Source: Gemmatimonadota bacterium (GTDB taxonomy: Bacteria; Gemmatimonadota; Gemmatimonadetes; Gemmatimonadales; Gemmatimonadaceae). From it: a DNA stretch of 35,402 bases. Location of the stretch: assembly GCA_021298835.1 (NCBI GenBank), contig JAJTHG010000058.1:1-35402 (forward strand), read 5' to 3'. Under the pieces are notes generated by a model. That model saw only the letters and a list, made by a program, of their open reading frames with translations, ran no database searches and had not been told where the DNA came from. Shown in pieces: positions 1-10,189 of this stretch (the first letter of the stretch is position 1; each line of letters opens with the position of its first letter). Position numbers and translations under genes: made by a program.

Positions 1-170
1 AGCTTCGCGGCCAGACGCCGACTCGACCAGTGCGTGAGGGGCGCGGGCGGCTTCGTCTGCAGGGTGAGGCGGACGATCTTCGCCTCCAGCGCGGCCGTGA
101 TGCCATGGCCCCGTCCCGCTCGCGGGGCATCCGCGAGGGCCGGGAAGCCTTCAGGGTCACACCCTAGGGA
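1..170 (-). pseudogene. IS630-family transposase fragment, running off the left edge
   Basis: Read on the minus strand, positions 170 to 1 encode a stretch with FPALADAPRAGRG followed by KIVRLTLQTKPP, THW and SSRRLAAKL. This is the helix-turn-helix and linker region of IS630-type DDE transposases, which usually read LADAPRSGRP, then VRLTLxTKPP, then THWSTRxLA. The catalytic part would lie left of the window. There is no normal N-terminus: the same frame stays open upstream into an unrelated protein, so the transposase lacks its own start and probably arose by rearrangement. The family assignment rests on motif recognition only. I cannot tell whether the part outside the window is intact. Confidence 0.7.
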
Positions 171-1088
171 GCAGGCGACCCCCATCGGCCTGGGGGGACA
201 TCGCCGGGCGATCCCCACCGCTCCTGAGATCTCCACGACCGCCTGGACCATGACTCGCTGTCCAATGCCCCTGGCCACGAAGTAGTTGGCCAGTCGGTTG
301 CCAACCACCGTCATCGAGAGGCCCGGGGCGGTCCCGAACGCTGCGGTCGCCGCGCTCGCCGCGTAGGTCCTGCACGGCGTCCCCAGGTCGAGAGTCCCGC
401 TGAGGACGGGACCGAACGTCTTCTCGCACATGGGAGAGTACCCCGGCTGTGCATGGGAGGTGAGCTCGATGGCCTGAACGTCCCGCGGCAATTTCGGCGT
501 GCATACGGTCGGCGTCGATCCGGTGGCGATCGTCGTATCTATGCGGGCGCGGACCTGTACCGAGCTGGCGATCCACGTGTCGCCATCCTGCTGGCAACGC
601 GTCCGCATGGCGACGTTCACATTGCCGCTGGCGTCGTGGGCAATGATGCCCGTAAGCGGACCGCTTCCCGAAGCCGCGCGAATGCCGACGATGCCGTGAC
701 CCGACTGGTTGGGCTCGTTGGGCTGGTAGTCGGCACCACCGGTCGCGGACGAGAGCGACAACGCCGGAATCTCGAGCGCTACCTCGGGTCCTCGGACGGC
801 CGACATCAGCGCGATCGCTGTCAACCAGGGAGAGCCGAGCTCGTCCCGTGCTTCGACGAAGCGCATGCCGTCGTGCACGAGACGGGCGTGGCGCGTGTGG
901 GTGAAGGCGGGCTGCACCTCTCGTGACCCGTCCGCCCTGACGAAAGCGACGGTCGTGCGGACCACCACGGGCTTGACCTCGCCGGCTCGGCTGTTCGGTG
1001 ATCTGGCATCCCCGGAGAAGCACCCCGCGATGGTGAACTTCGACGCCCCCTCTCCGGTCCCCTCGGGGGAGCGCTCGCTCCTCCGCAA
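171..1088 (-). CDS. Uncharacterised protein, fused in frame to the IS630 fragment; start uncertain
   Basis: The minus strand is open without a stop from about 1133 down to position 1, with coding-like codon use (mostly G or C in third position). I do not recognise the protein. It contains KFTIAGCFSGD near 1040, which looks like the end of a lipoprotein signal (IAGC), followed by about 280 residues with several cysteines (CQQDGD, VCTPKL, MCEKTFGPV, TPCRTY), which suits an exported protein. No ATG gives a sensible N-terminus; TTG at 1088 is the only usable alternative codon I see, so the real 5' end may be lost or frameshifted. Toward the C-terminus the frame passes into IS630 transposase sequence with no stop. 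The native C-terminus is therefore probably missing and the gene is likely a pseudogene. It is divergent from the DUF5916 fragment at 1136. Confidence 0.45.
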
Positions 1089-1135
1089 GACCGCGGCTAC
1101 GGCAGGGGCTGACGGGCGGTACCTTCGCCCCTCTC

Positions 1136-1565
1136 ATGCGCGGCGATGCCATGGCCCTCCTCCTGTCTTTCGCCGTCTCCTTGGGAACGGCGGTGCGGGC
1201 GCAGGAACCGACGGCGCCCGGTGCGGTTGCGGGCGCACGCCGCGTGAACCCCATGACCGCCCCGCGACCGACCGCCGTGACGGTGCGCGACGAGGGGGCG
1301 ATCGTGCTCGACGACCTGCTCGACAAGCCCGCCTGGCGCCGCGCCTCGGTGCTCACCGAGTTCTTGCAGCAGCTGCCGCAGACGGAGATGCCGGCGACGT
1401 ACCGCACGGAGGTGCGGATGTTCGAGGACGAACGGCCCCTGTACCTCGAGGCAGTCAACCACGACCCGGCACCGTACCGGGCGATCATCGTCGGGCTCGA
1501 GCGCGACTTCCAGACGCCGCAGAGCGACATCGCCGGCGTCGCCTTCGACACCTTCCACGACCGTG
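1136..1565 (+). pseudogene. DUF5916 / CBM9-like exported protein, 5' fragment only
   Basis: The N-terminus is a signal peptide (MRGDAMALLLSFAVSLGTAV, then RAQ). It is followed by the start of the carbohydrate-binding-family-9-like domain that precedes DUF5916 in many Gemmatimonadota and Bacteroidota proteins: IVLDDLLDKPAWRRA, TEFLQQLPQTEMPATYRTEV, the degenerate LYLEAVNHDPA, and DIAGVAFDTFHDR. Intact family members are usually 700-900 residues and end in a large beta-barrel-like domain. Here homology stops after DTFHDR at about 1565. The frame stays open through to 4363 by chance and becomes a different gene, so the long open frame must not be read as one protein. The short RYRAIIVGLERDF segment also differs from family usage. 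A box TACCTT at 1120-1125 lies 16 bases before the ATG. Confidence 0.65.
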
Positions 1566-1582
1566 TTCCACGTCGTGACGTG

Positions 1583-1649
1583 GCCCGCGCCGGTGCTCTC
1601 GCGCGAACTCTTTCCGCTGGTCCATCGGTCTCATTTCCCGCCATGGCAT
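1583..1649 (-). pseudogene. IS481-type transposase, N-terminal stub
   Basis: On the minus strand an ATG at 1649, preceded by a good ribosome-binding site (GAGGAGGACTCG), encodes MPWREMRPMDQRKEFAREHR. This matches the start of IS481-family transposases (MPWRETxPMDQRxxF). Similarity ends after about 22 codons, near 1583, right beside the point where the DUF5916 fragment ends (1565). The arrangement suggests that an IS481 element inserted into the DUF5916 gene and that most of both was later deleted. The stub is too short for a subfamily call. Confidence 0.6.
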
Positions 1650-1718
1650 CGAGTCCTCCTCGGTTACGTGCCATGGGAGCAGTGTTACCCATGTCCCCGT
1701 TTCGTACCTCCCCGCCGT

Positions 1719-1724
1719 TAACAT
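1719..1724 (+). promoter_or_regulatory. Probable -10 box for the oxidoreductase at 1731 (leaderless)
   Basis: TAACAT lies 12 bases before the ATG, which places it exactly at -12 to -7 if transcription starts at the A of the ATG. No Shine-Dalgarno with suitable spacing is present (only GCAGGC directly before the ATG), and no clear -35 is seen. The same spacing recurs at 14316 and 33971. Confidence 0.4.
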
Positions 1725-1730
1725 GCAGGC

Positions 1731-2579
1731 ATGCCGTCCATCGCTTTCCTCGGGACCGGGCTCCTCGGCGGGGCCTTCGTCGAGGCCGCGCTCGGGCGCG
1801 GCGAAACCGTCACCGTCTGGAACCGCACAGCGGCCAAGGCCGTGCCGCTGGCGAGCCGCGGAGCTCGCGTCGCCGCCACGCCTGCCGACGCCGTCCGCGG
1901 TGTCTCCCGCGTGCACCTGGTCCTGCAGGACGACGACAGCGTCGAGGCGGTGATCGCGGCATTGCGGCCCGGACTCGGGCGCGACGTGCCGATCCTCGAC
2001 CACACGACGACGCAGCCCGCGCGGACGGCCGTCCGCGCGTCGCGCCTCGCCGCCGAGGGAGTGCGCTACCTCCACTGCCCGGTGTTCATCGGGCCGGCGA
2101 TGGCGCGGCAGGCCCAGGGGACGATCATGGTATCCGGGCCGCGCGCGTGGTTCGACGCGGTGCAGCCGGCCCTGGCCTCGCAGGCGGCGCGGGTCGAGTA
2201 TCTCGGGGAACGCCCCGACGCGGCCGCGGTGTACAAGCTGTGCGGCAACACGCTCATCGTCGGCATCAGCGGGACGGTGGCGGACATGCTCGCCGTGGCG
2301 CGCGGCGGCGGACTGTCGCCCGACGACGCCCTGCGGCTCTTCGACTTCTTCGACCCCTCGCGGATCATCGGCGTTCGCGGTCGCAACATGGCGGCCGCGG
2401 ACTTCACGCCCAGCTTCGAACTGACCATGGCCCGAAAGGACGTGCGCCTGATGCTCGAGACCGCGGCGACGCAGCCACTGGCGGTGCTGCCCGGCCTCGC
2501 CGCGCGCATGGATGCGCTCATCGCCGACGGCGAGGGGGCGCGCGACCTTGCCGTGCTCGGCCGCGACAGCGTGCGCTGA
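1731..2579 (+). CDS. NAD(P)-dependent oxidoreductase, 3-hydroxyisobutyrate dehydrogenase family
   Basis: This 282-residue protein has a Rossmann N-terminal half with the dinucleotide motif FLGTGLLGG (residues 6-14). The substrate-side DHTTTQP follows at about 90-96, and the catalytic lysine is in VYKLCGN (Lys169), after which comes the all-alpha C-terminal domain. The length is normal for the beta-hydroxyacid dehydrogenase family (about 290). Members oxidise short beta-hydroxy acids or reduce related semialdehydes, and the substrate cannot be told from sequence. The arginine in VWNR (residue 32) might favour NADP, which is an inference. The next gene starts 29 bases downstream on the same strand, so the two may be co-transcribed, although they have no obvious functional link. 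It is cytoplasmic. Confidence 0.88.
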   Translation: MPSIAFLGTGLLGGAFVEAALGRGETVTVWNRTAAKAVPLASRGARVAATPADAVRGVSRVHLVLQDDDSVEAVIAALRPGLGRDVPILDHTTTQPARTAVRASRLAAEGVRYLHCPVFIGPAMARQAQGTIMVSGPRAWFDAVQPALASQAARVEYLGERPDAAAVYKLCGNTLIVGISGTVADMLAVARGGGLSPDDALRLFDFFDPSRIIGVRGRNMAAADFTPSFELTMARKDVRLMLETAATQPLAVLPGLAARMDALIADGEGARDLAVLGRDSVR

Positions 2580-2608
2580 CCGGTGCCCCCTCACCTCGAC
2601 CCGTCCCC

Positions 2609-4363
2609 ATGATGTCCCTGACCTACGGCCGTGCCGCGATCGCGGTCGCCATGCTCGTCGTCGCCGGATGTCGCACCGCGCCGGTCGCCGCCCCGGTGTC
2701 GCGTCCTGCGCCGACGCCCTCGGCCCCTGCGGCGACCCCGGCTCCTTCGACGCCGGCTCCGGCGACGCCGGCTCCGGTGACGCCGGCCCCGGTGACGCCG
2801 CCGACCGCCACCGCCCCACCCGCCGGTGCGTCCTCGGCCGAGCGTGGCAGCGCGACGGTGACGCCCGCGCGCCGCACGGCCCCCGATGCGTGGCATCGTC
2901 TCGACACGGAACGCGACGGCGTCCTCGGCGTCGGCGTGGATCGCGCGCTGCGCGAACTGCTCGCGGGCCGAGCCCCCGGTCGCCGCGTGCTGGTAGCGGT
3001 GATCGACGGCGGCGTGGACACGGCGCACGCGCAACTCGCCCCGGTGCTCTGGCGCAACCCGCGCGAAGTACCCGGTAACGGCGTGGACGACGATCGGAAC
3101 GGATTCACCGACGACGTGCGCGGCTGGAGCACGATCCCACCGCTGACCGCCGACAGCGGGCGCTACGACACCTTCGAGCTGACGCGACTCTATGCCGCCT
3201 GCCGCGGCCAACCGGCCGCCGGGCGTCTCGCGCGACCGGACTCCGCGACGTGCCGCTCGGTGACGGAGGCGTACGGCGAGAAGGCCATGGAGGTCTCGCA
3301 GACGGTGATGCAGATCCGCGGGCTGGCCGGTGCCCTCGCCCGCTCGACGGCGACGCTGCGGCAGGCGATGAAGACCGAACCGGTGACGCCCGAGGCGGTG
3401 CGCGCCTTCGCGCCGGGCAACGCCGCCGAGACCGAGGCCAAGCGTGCGTTCCTCCAGTTTTCTGCCGCGGGCCTCGACTCGGCGAAGCTCGCCGAAGGCT
3501 TCGAGGCGTACGACGGCCAGTTGCGCTTCGGGCTCGACACGCTGTTCAACCCGCGGGCGCGGCCGTCGCGCGGCTCCGGCGACGTGATGGGCCCGGCGGC
3601 GCGGCACGGCACGCACGTCGCGGGGATCATCGCCGCCGCGGCGGTGCCGGGCCGCCCGGCGCGCGGTATCGCGCCGGAGGGGGCGGTGACGATCCTCCCC
3701 ATTCGCGCCGTCCCCGACGGCGACGAGCGCGACGAAGAGGTCGCCCGAGCGATCCGCTACGCCGTGGACCAAGGGGCGCTCGTGATCAACATGTCGTTCG
3801 GCAAGGCGTACTCGCCGGGCAAGGCGGCGGTGGACTCGGCCGTGCGGTACGCCACGCAGCGCGGCGTGCTGCTGGTGCACGCCGCCGGCAACGACGCCGA
3901 GGACACCGACCACTCGGCGAGCTTCCCGACGCGGCAGGCGAGCGGGCCGCCGTTCGATGCCCTTTGGCTCGAGGTCGGCGCGTCGTCGTGGAAGGGACCC
4001 GACCAGTTGGCGGCGGGATTCTCGAACTACGGCAAGCGGACGGTGGACCTCTTCGCGCCGGGCGAGGACATCGTGTCCACCGTGCCGGGGGGCGGCGTCG
4101 CGACGGAGAGCGGCACGTCCATGGCGGCGCCGGTGGTGTCGGGGGTGGCGGCGCTGCTGCTGGCGTATTTCCCGTCACTCACCCCGGCACAGGTGCGCTC
4201 GGTGATCCTCGAGACGGTTCGCCCGCTCGGGGACCGGACGGTGGCGCAGCCGGGCGATCCGTCGGTGCAGCTCAAGTTCGGGTCGCTTTCGCGCACGGGG
4301 GGACTGCTGGACGCGTATGCGGCGGTGCGCCGCGCGCAGCAGCTGTCCGGCATCGTGCCCTGA
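2609..4363 (+). CDS. Subtilisin-like S8 serine peptidase, lipoprotein
   Basis: The 584-residue protein starts with a lipoprotein signal (VAMLVVAGC, lipid Cys21). A Pro/Ala/Thr-rich linker follows, built from TPAP and APVTPA repeats (about residues 33-75), and then an S8 peptidase domain. The catalytic triad is visible: Asp133 in VAVIDGGVD, His333 in ARHGTHVAG, and Ser504 in SGTSMAAP. About 200 residues separate Asp and His, which reflects the large insertion seen in this S8 subgroup; the insertion includes GNGVDDDRNGFTDD, a likely calcium-binding stretch. It is probably anchored in the outer membrane or periplasm and degrades proteins. The start at 2609 is chosen because it gives a complete signal peptide; ATG at 2612 is equally possible. 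The same frame is open far upstream, but that part belongs to other sequence. Its transcript ends at the hairpin at 4391. Confidence 0.9.
   Translation: MMSLTYGRAAIAVAMLVVAGCRTAPVAAPVSRPAPTPSAPAATPAPSTPAPATPAPVTPAPVTPPTATAPPAGASSAERGSATVTPARRTAPDAWHRLDTERDGVLGVGVDRALRELLAGRAPGRRVLVAVIDGGVDTAHAQLAPVLWRNPREVPGNGVDDDRNGFTDDVRGWSTIPPLTADSGRYDTFELTRLYAACRGQPAAGRLARPDSATCRSVTEAYGEKAMEVSQTVMQIRGLAGALARSTATLRQAMKTEPVTPEAVRAFAPGNAAETEAKRAFLQFSAAGLDSAKLAEGFEAYDGQLRFGLDTLFNPRARPSRGSGDVMGPAARHGTHVAGIIAAAAVPGRPARGIAPEGAVTILPIRAVPDGDERDEEVARAIRYAVDQGALVINMSFGKAYSPGKAAVDSAVRYATQRGVLLVHAAGNDAEDTDHSASFPTRQASGPPFDALWLEVGASSWKGPDQLAAGFSNYGKRTVDLFAPGEDIVSTVPGGGVATESGTSMAAPVVSGVAALLLAYFPSLTPAQVRSVILETVRPLGDRTVAQPGDPSVQLKFGSLSRTGGLLDAYAAVRRAQQLSGIVP
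2734..2800 (+). repeat. 15-bp tandem repeat encoding the Pro/Ala/Thr linker
   Basis: About four and a half copies of a 15-base unit close to GACGCCGGCTCCGGC lie in frame inside the S8 lipoprotein gene and encode TPAPx units. Copy number changes would lengthen or shorten the linker by five residues without breaking the frame. Confidence 0.75.
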
Positions 4364-4390
4364 CGGCGACGCCCGGACCCCGGACGACGC

Positions 4391-4422
4391 GAGGGGGGCG
4401 GCGCTGCGGCGCCGCCCCCCTC
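4391..4422. terminator. Bidirectional hairpin terminator between the S8 gene and argG
   Basis: A perfect 14-bp inverted repeat (GAGGGGGGCGGCGC and its complement, 4391-4404 and 4409-4422) closes a TGCG tetraloop. It sits in the 82-base gap between two convergent stop codons. There is only a short T stretch afterwards, as is usual in such GC-rich DNA. Confidence 0.8.
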
Positions 4423-4445
4423 TTGGTCGCGCGCCCCCGGCGCGG

Positions 4446-5900
<1,455 letters not shown>

Positions 5901-5923
5901 TCAGGGCGGGCCCCGCTCGACCC

Positions 5924-7939
5924 TCACCAGCCGCCGCCGCCGCCGCCCGACGATCCCCCGCCCCCCGATCCTCCGCCGGACGACGAACCGGGCTTCGGCA
6001 CCGATGCCGCCATGCCGCCGACCGCTGTCGCGAACGAGGCGCTCGAACCGCCACCGGCGAAGCCGCCGCCGCCGCCGAAGCCCGTCCAGCCCGAGCCGCC
6101 CCCGCCGGACGTGGTACCCGACGCCCCGGACGACGACGCCATGCGGGCGACGCCGGCAGACGCCACCGCGCCACCGAAGGCGCGGAACCACTTGTCCACC
6201 GCGGGGCCGAGTCCGAAGGCGATGAGCCACGGAAACCACGCATCCTCGAGCGCGGGGCTCGGCTTCGCGAGCTCCGAACGGAACCAGCGCCGGGCGTGGG
6301 CGAGCCGGCGGCGCTGGGCGATGCGCTTGGGCGATTGCACCGGCGCCGCCATCCGGAGCACCACGCGCACTGCAAACAGCCAGACGAGCACGATGCCGGC
6401 CTGTGTCAGGGCACCGAACGGCGTCACCGGGTCGAGCAGCTGCCATGTGAAGGCGATGGTCGGCAGCAGGATGAGCGACGCGAGCGGCACGGCGCCGAGC
6501 GCCAGCCACAAGACCTCGCGCTGGTAGGCCTTGGCGAGGATCGTGCCGACGGTGAGCAGAAGCACGATCGGCACCAGCGAGACGGCCATCGCCGGGGCGT
6601 CCCATCCGCGCTGCCAGATGCCGGCCGACACCAGGGCGATGCCGGACAGCGCCAGGAGCGTCGGCACCTGCCACGACCGCTCCGACGATGGCCGCGGATC
6701 GGGGGCGATGCGGGTGACGATCTCGCTGATGCCGAAGGAGATCGTACTCGCCGGGTCGAAACCGGACCTCGCGTAGCGCTTGCGGACCGCGTCGGTGTCG
6801 GTGCGCGTCTCGCCGGACGCGAACAACGCCTCCACGAGCGCCCGGTCGTGCCCGCGGAAGACGCCGCGTCCCTTCGGCATCTCCAGTTCCAGGACCTGCC
6901 GCGTGAAGAACAGCACCTTCTCCCGGCGCACCGTGCTGCGCAGCTTGCCCTCCGCCACCAGGCGCGCCAGGACCGCCGCGACCTCGGGGGCCGACGTTCG
7001 GTCGTCCCACATCGCCCCCGCAACTTCCGGCGCGAGGGCGAGCACGTTCGCGCGCAGCCACCCCGGCGTGACGGGCGGCAGCGGCAGCGGTGCCCAGCGC
7101 GTGCTGCGCCGCTCGCTCACCACCCAGCCAGCGACGAGCCATGCGAGCCCGCCCCACAGCAGCGCGAGGATCGCCCACCGCGCGATGGCCGACGCTCCCG
7201 TATAGACCGATCCGGGCGCGCCGGTGGCGATCCGCTGCAGCGGCAGCGTCACCACGAACCCCTCGCCGGGCGCGAGCGGACTCACCCGCCGCGTCGTCGC
7301 CTGCCCCTCCGCCAGGCGCCACGCCGGATCGACCTCGAGCGTCAGGGCGAACGTGTCGATCGGCTCGGCCCGGTCGGCAAAGGCGAAGTCGTGGTCGAGG
7401 ACCCACCCGCCGTCGCGCCGCTGCAGGATGTAGTCGTACACCATCCGCAGTTCGTAGGTGCGCGTGTCGCGGCGGAACGGCGGATCCTCCGGCAGGCGGC
7501 TTCGCCAGCGGAGACGGCCGCCATCCACCCAGCGATACTCGTCAACCCGATCGAGCGGCCCCTCGACCAGCGGGACCGACGCGCCGGTCGTGGCGTCGAT
7601 GCGCACCATCGACTCGAGCGTGATCGACTGCCCGAAGCGGTCCGCGAAGCGACGCTCCCCACCGTTCCAGTCACCGGTGAGCGACATGACCTGGCGTTCG
7701 ACCACGTGCAGGCGACCGTCGGCATCGAGGCGAGCCCGAACGCTCACCGACGGCCAGAACAACCGTTTCGCGTCCGGATCCGGTTGTGCGACGGTGTCGG
7801 GCGACGGCTGGGCAGCGGCGGTCCCGAATCCGAGGAGCAGGAGCGCGATGACGACGCGCCGCACGGAACGCGTCGGCGCACGGCGACCGAGACCCGGGGT
7901 GACGGGCCGAGGGGCGACGGCCGCGTGGCGCATCGGCAT
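5924..7939 (-). CDS. DUF2207 (YciQ-like) membrane protein
   Basis: The 671-residue protein has a signal segment (VVIALLLLGFGTAAA). A long extracytoplasmic beta-rich DUF2207 domain follows (about residues 60-235, with the YDYILQRRDGG and HDFAFADRAEPIDTF regions). Then come a membrane helix (about 248-270, ARWAILALLWGGLAWLVAG), a soluble segment, more membrane helices (about 435-535) and a glycine/serine-rich tail ending in repeated GGGGG blocks and a final GW. Domain order and tail match the YciQ family, whose function is unknown. Met at 7939 is used; a second Met two codons in is equally good. A 102-base gap separates it from the S8 gene upstream on the same strand. The low-complexity tail is encoded by GC-rich repeats but stays in frame. 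Confidence 0.85.
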   Translation of the reverse strand: MPMRHAAVAPRPVTPGLGRRAPTRSVRRVVIALLLLGFGTAAAQPSPDTVAQPDPDAKRLFWPSVSVRARLDADGRLHVVERQVMSLTGDWNGGERRFADRFGQSITLESMVRIDATTGASVPLVEGPLDRVDEYRWVDGGRLRWRSRLPEDPPFRRDTRTYELRMVYDYILQRRDGGWVLDHDFAFADRAEPIDTFALTLEVDPAWRLAEGQATTRRVSPLAPGEGFVVTLPLQRIATGAPGSVYTGASAIARWAILALLWGGLAWLVAGWVVSERRSTRWAPLPLPPVTPGWLRANVLALAPEVAGAMWDDRTSAPEVAAVLARLVAEGKLRSTVRREKVLFFTRQVLELEMPKGRGVFRGHDRALVEALFASGETRTDTDAVRKRYARSGFDPASTISFGISEIVTRIAPDPRPSSERSWQVPTLLALSGIALVSAGIWQRGWDAPAMAVSLVPIVLLLTVGTILAKAYQREVLWLALGAVPLASLILLPTIAFTWQLLDPVTPFGALTQAGIVLVWLFAVRVVLRMAAPVQSPKRIAQRRRLAHARRWFRSELAKPSPALEDAWFPWLIAFGLGPAVDKWFRAFGGAVASAGVARMASSSGASGTTSGGGGSGWTGFGGGGGFAGGGSSASFATAVGGMAASVPKPGSSSGGGSGGGGSSGGGGGGW

Positions 7940-8040
7940 GGCACAAGATGCACCCGAATCCGGCGCCGCGCCGGGTGGTCCGCCTCCCGCCGGACGAGCC
8001 GAGGCCGGCCGTGGGAGTGCTACGCCGTCGTCGGCCCGGG

Positions 8041-9984
8041 CTACGGAACGGTGACCGTCGCCGTGCGCGTGGCCGTGAGCCCGGTGCGATCGGTCACGCG
8101 CACCGACGCCTGATACGTCCCGGCGAACGGGTACGTGACGGTCGTCGTCGCGGAGGCCGTCGTGATCTCGGCCGTCCCGGCCGCGCCGGAGGCGAAGGTG
8201 TAGCTCGCGATGCCGCTGTCGTCGCGTGAGCCGCTGGCGTCGAGCGTGCAGGTGCGTCCCGAGCAGCGAACGACCAGGGCGGCGGCAGGCGCCTGGTTCG
8301 ACACGGTGAAGGTCACCGTGGCCGACGTCGCCTGCTGGATGCTGTCGCGCACGGTGACCGTAGCGGTGAAGGTCCCGCCGATCGTGAAGTTCGCCGTGGG
8401 CGTGAGGCCGGACGCCGTCGCGCCGTTGCTGAAGCTCCAGCCCGCGGACGCGATGCCTTCGTCATCGCGCCCACTGACCGCGAAGGTGCACACGCCCCCG
8501 GCGCAGCGGGCCGAGGGACGGCTCACCTTGGGGGGCTGGTCGCGCACGACGATCTGTCGGGCCGTCGTGCTGTGCTGGCTGGTGCCCTGGTGGGTGCCGG
8601 TGGCCGTGATCGTGTACGTGCCCGGCTGGGCGAATCGCCACGTGGCGCCGGTGGGCGTCGCGGCGACGGCGTCGCGCAACGTCCCCGTGACCTGGATCGA
8701 GCGCCCGGTAACCACCGGCTGCCCCCGCGAGTTCGTGACGGTCGCCACACAGCGGCGCACCACGCACCGCACGCTGAGGGTGGCGAGCGGCGGCGGTGGC
8801 GGCGGCGCGCCGCCGACGAAGTTCGCCCACGCCAGCCGGTTCGGCGTCGCCGCCGCGAGCACGCCGCTCGCGGCACCGGCGACGAGGTGCGTCTCGACCT
8901 GCGCGGGCGTGAGGGACGTCCGGGATGCCACGTACGACGCGACGAGGCCGGCGACGTACGGCGCCGCCGCGGACGTCCCGCTCCACGACTTCGTGGCGGT
9001 CGGGCTCGGCAGGTCTGCGCCGGTCACCAGGGCGCCGGGCGCATAGACGTCCACGCACGGGCCGAAATTCGAGAACGCGGCGCGCGCGTCGGTCGAGGTG
9101 GTCGCCCCGACGGTGATCGCACGCGGCTCCCGCGCGGGCGAGACGCCGCAGGCGTCCACGTTGTCGTTGCCGGCGGCGACGACGACGTGCACCCCCGCGG
9201 CGACGAGGTTCGCCACGGCGACGTCTGCCGGGCCCCAGCCGCCGCGGAACCCGAGACTCATGTTCGCCACCATCGGGACGGAGGGATTGGCCTGCTTCTG
9301 CTGCAACAGCCAGTTCACCCCCTCGAGGAAGTCGGTGCCGCTGCCACCGCCGCTGCAGCCCATCACGCGGACGTCCACGAGGGTGGCGCTCGGCGCCGAG
9401 CCCAGGGTCGCGCCCGCGGCCGACGAGGCCGAGAGCGTTCCGTGACCGTGGCAGTCGCCCGGGCTCGCCAGCGGGGGATCGACGAGATCGGCGCCGAACC
9501 GGGCGCGCGTGCCGAACTGCGCGTGATCGAGCTTGAGGCCGGTGTCGAAGATGTAAACCCGAACGCCGGAGCCGGTCCCGAGGGCGTTCGCGTAGCGGCC
9601 GTCGAGCGGCAAGGCGCGCTGGTCGAGGCGATCGAGGGCCCATGAACTCGTCGTCTGCGCCACGGTGGCGGTGCCCACCGTGTCGGCCACGCCGACGCGT
9701 GGATCGGCCGCGACCCGCAGTTGTTCGGCGTCGGTGAGCCCCCGCACCCAGATCATGCCCGCCTGCGGGTAGTGCCGTACGACGAGGGCGGAATCGGTGG
9801 CACCGAAGACCGAGTCGGCGACGGCCACGAGGGCCGACGAATCACCCGCCGGTACGTCCGGGAAGCCCACGATCATCCCGGGCGGTGGCGCATCGTCGGA
9901 GGCGGACACCCTCGACGGCTCCGCCGGTACCTCTGGCAGGCACCCAGCGGTCAAGACCAGGACGGCGGTCAGGGCACGGCGCAC
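8041..9984 (-). CDS. Proteinase-K-like S8 peptidase with C-terminal PKD/Ig-like repeats, lipoprotein
   Basis: The GTG start at 9984 gives a short lipoprotein signal (RRALTAVLVLTAGC, lipid Cys15) and a total of 647 residues. An I9-type inhibitor propeptide follows (about 36-105), then the peptidase domain with Asp147 (VYIFDTGL), His181 (CHGHGTLS), the oxyanion Asn273 (VVAAGND) and Ser338 (WSGTSAAAP; the more usual SGTSMAxP has Met in place of the first Ala). After a proline stretch come about three beta-sandwich repeats of roughly 80-90 residues (from residue 425 on). Each repeat carries a Cys pair (RCVVRRC, RCAGGVC, RCSGRTC) and ends in a TxTVxV-like strand, resembling PKD or bacterial Ig-like modules. 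It is an exported, probably surface-bound peptidase that matures itself. The frame is open to 10200, but that overlaps the divergent clpP leader and gives no signal peptide. Confidence 0.9.
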   Translation of the reverse strand: MRRALTAVLVLTAGCLPEVPAEPSRVSASDDAPPPGMIVGFPDVPAGDSSALVAVADSVFGATDSALVVRHYPQAGMIWVRGLTDAEQLRVAADPRVGVADTVGTATVAQTTSSWALDRLDQRALPLDGRYANALGTGSGVRVYIFDTGLKLDHAQFGTRARFGADLVDPPLASPGDCHGHGTLSASSAAGATLGSAPSATLVDVRVMGCSGGGSGTDFLEGVNWLLQQKQANPSVPMVANMSLGFRGGWGPADVAVANLVAAGVHVVVAAGNDNVDACGVSPAREPRAITVGATTSTDARAAFSNFGPCVDVYAPGALVTGADLPSPTATKSWSGTSAAAPYVAGLVASYVASRTSLTPAQVETHLVAGAASGVLAAATPNRLAWANFVGGAPPPPPPLATLSVRCVVRRCVATVTNSRGQPVVTGRSIQVTGTLRDAVAATPTGATWRFAQPGTYTITATGTHQGTSQHSTTARQIVVRDQPPKVSRPSARCAGGVCTFAVSGRDDEGIASAGWSFSNGATASGLTPTANFTIGGTFTATVTVRDSIQQATSATVTFTVSNQAPAAALVVRCSGRTCTLDASGSRDDSGIASYTFASGAAGTAEITTASATTTVTYPFAGTYQASVRVTDRTGLTATRTATVTVP

Positions 9985-10152
9985 GGCGAGACTCTGGTGG
10001 GCGAGGCGGATCGCCGCGCTGTGAAGTCCGGACAGACCGACACAGGAAGGATCGGAAGGCGCCCCGTCGCGCTTGAGCGCCACCGCGCACGTGCCATCAC
10101 GAGCCGGGCGCCACCCGCACCATGAGCCCTGCCCGCCGCGGGACTCCGGGCG

Positions 10153-10158
10153 TAGCTT
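10153..10158 (+). promoter_or_regulatory. Possible -10 box for clpP
   Basis: TAGCTT, followed by TC and GGAGG, is almost the same as the helicase promoter box at 33971 (TAGCTTTG). It lies 37 bases before the clpP ATG, so the transcript would have a leader of about 25 bases. No -35 is clear. Confidence 0.35.
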
Positions 10159-10189
10159 TCGGAGGTTCGAACCCCCAGCCCCGCGCGCC

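Noticed and set aside
1136..4363. One uninterrupted 1075-codon frame
   Set aside because: It joins a DUF5916 fragment, unrelated sequence over another gene (1731-2579) and the S8 lipoprotein. Only the two ends look like protein, and the S8 part has its own signal peptide.
10161..10180. GGTTCGAACCCCC, like the T-arm of a tRNA
   Set aside because: No acceptor, anticodon or D-arm can be folded around it; it lies in the clpP leader and is probably chance.
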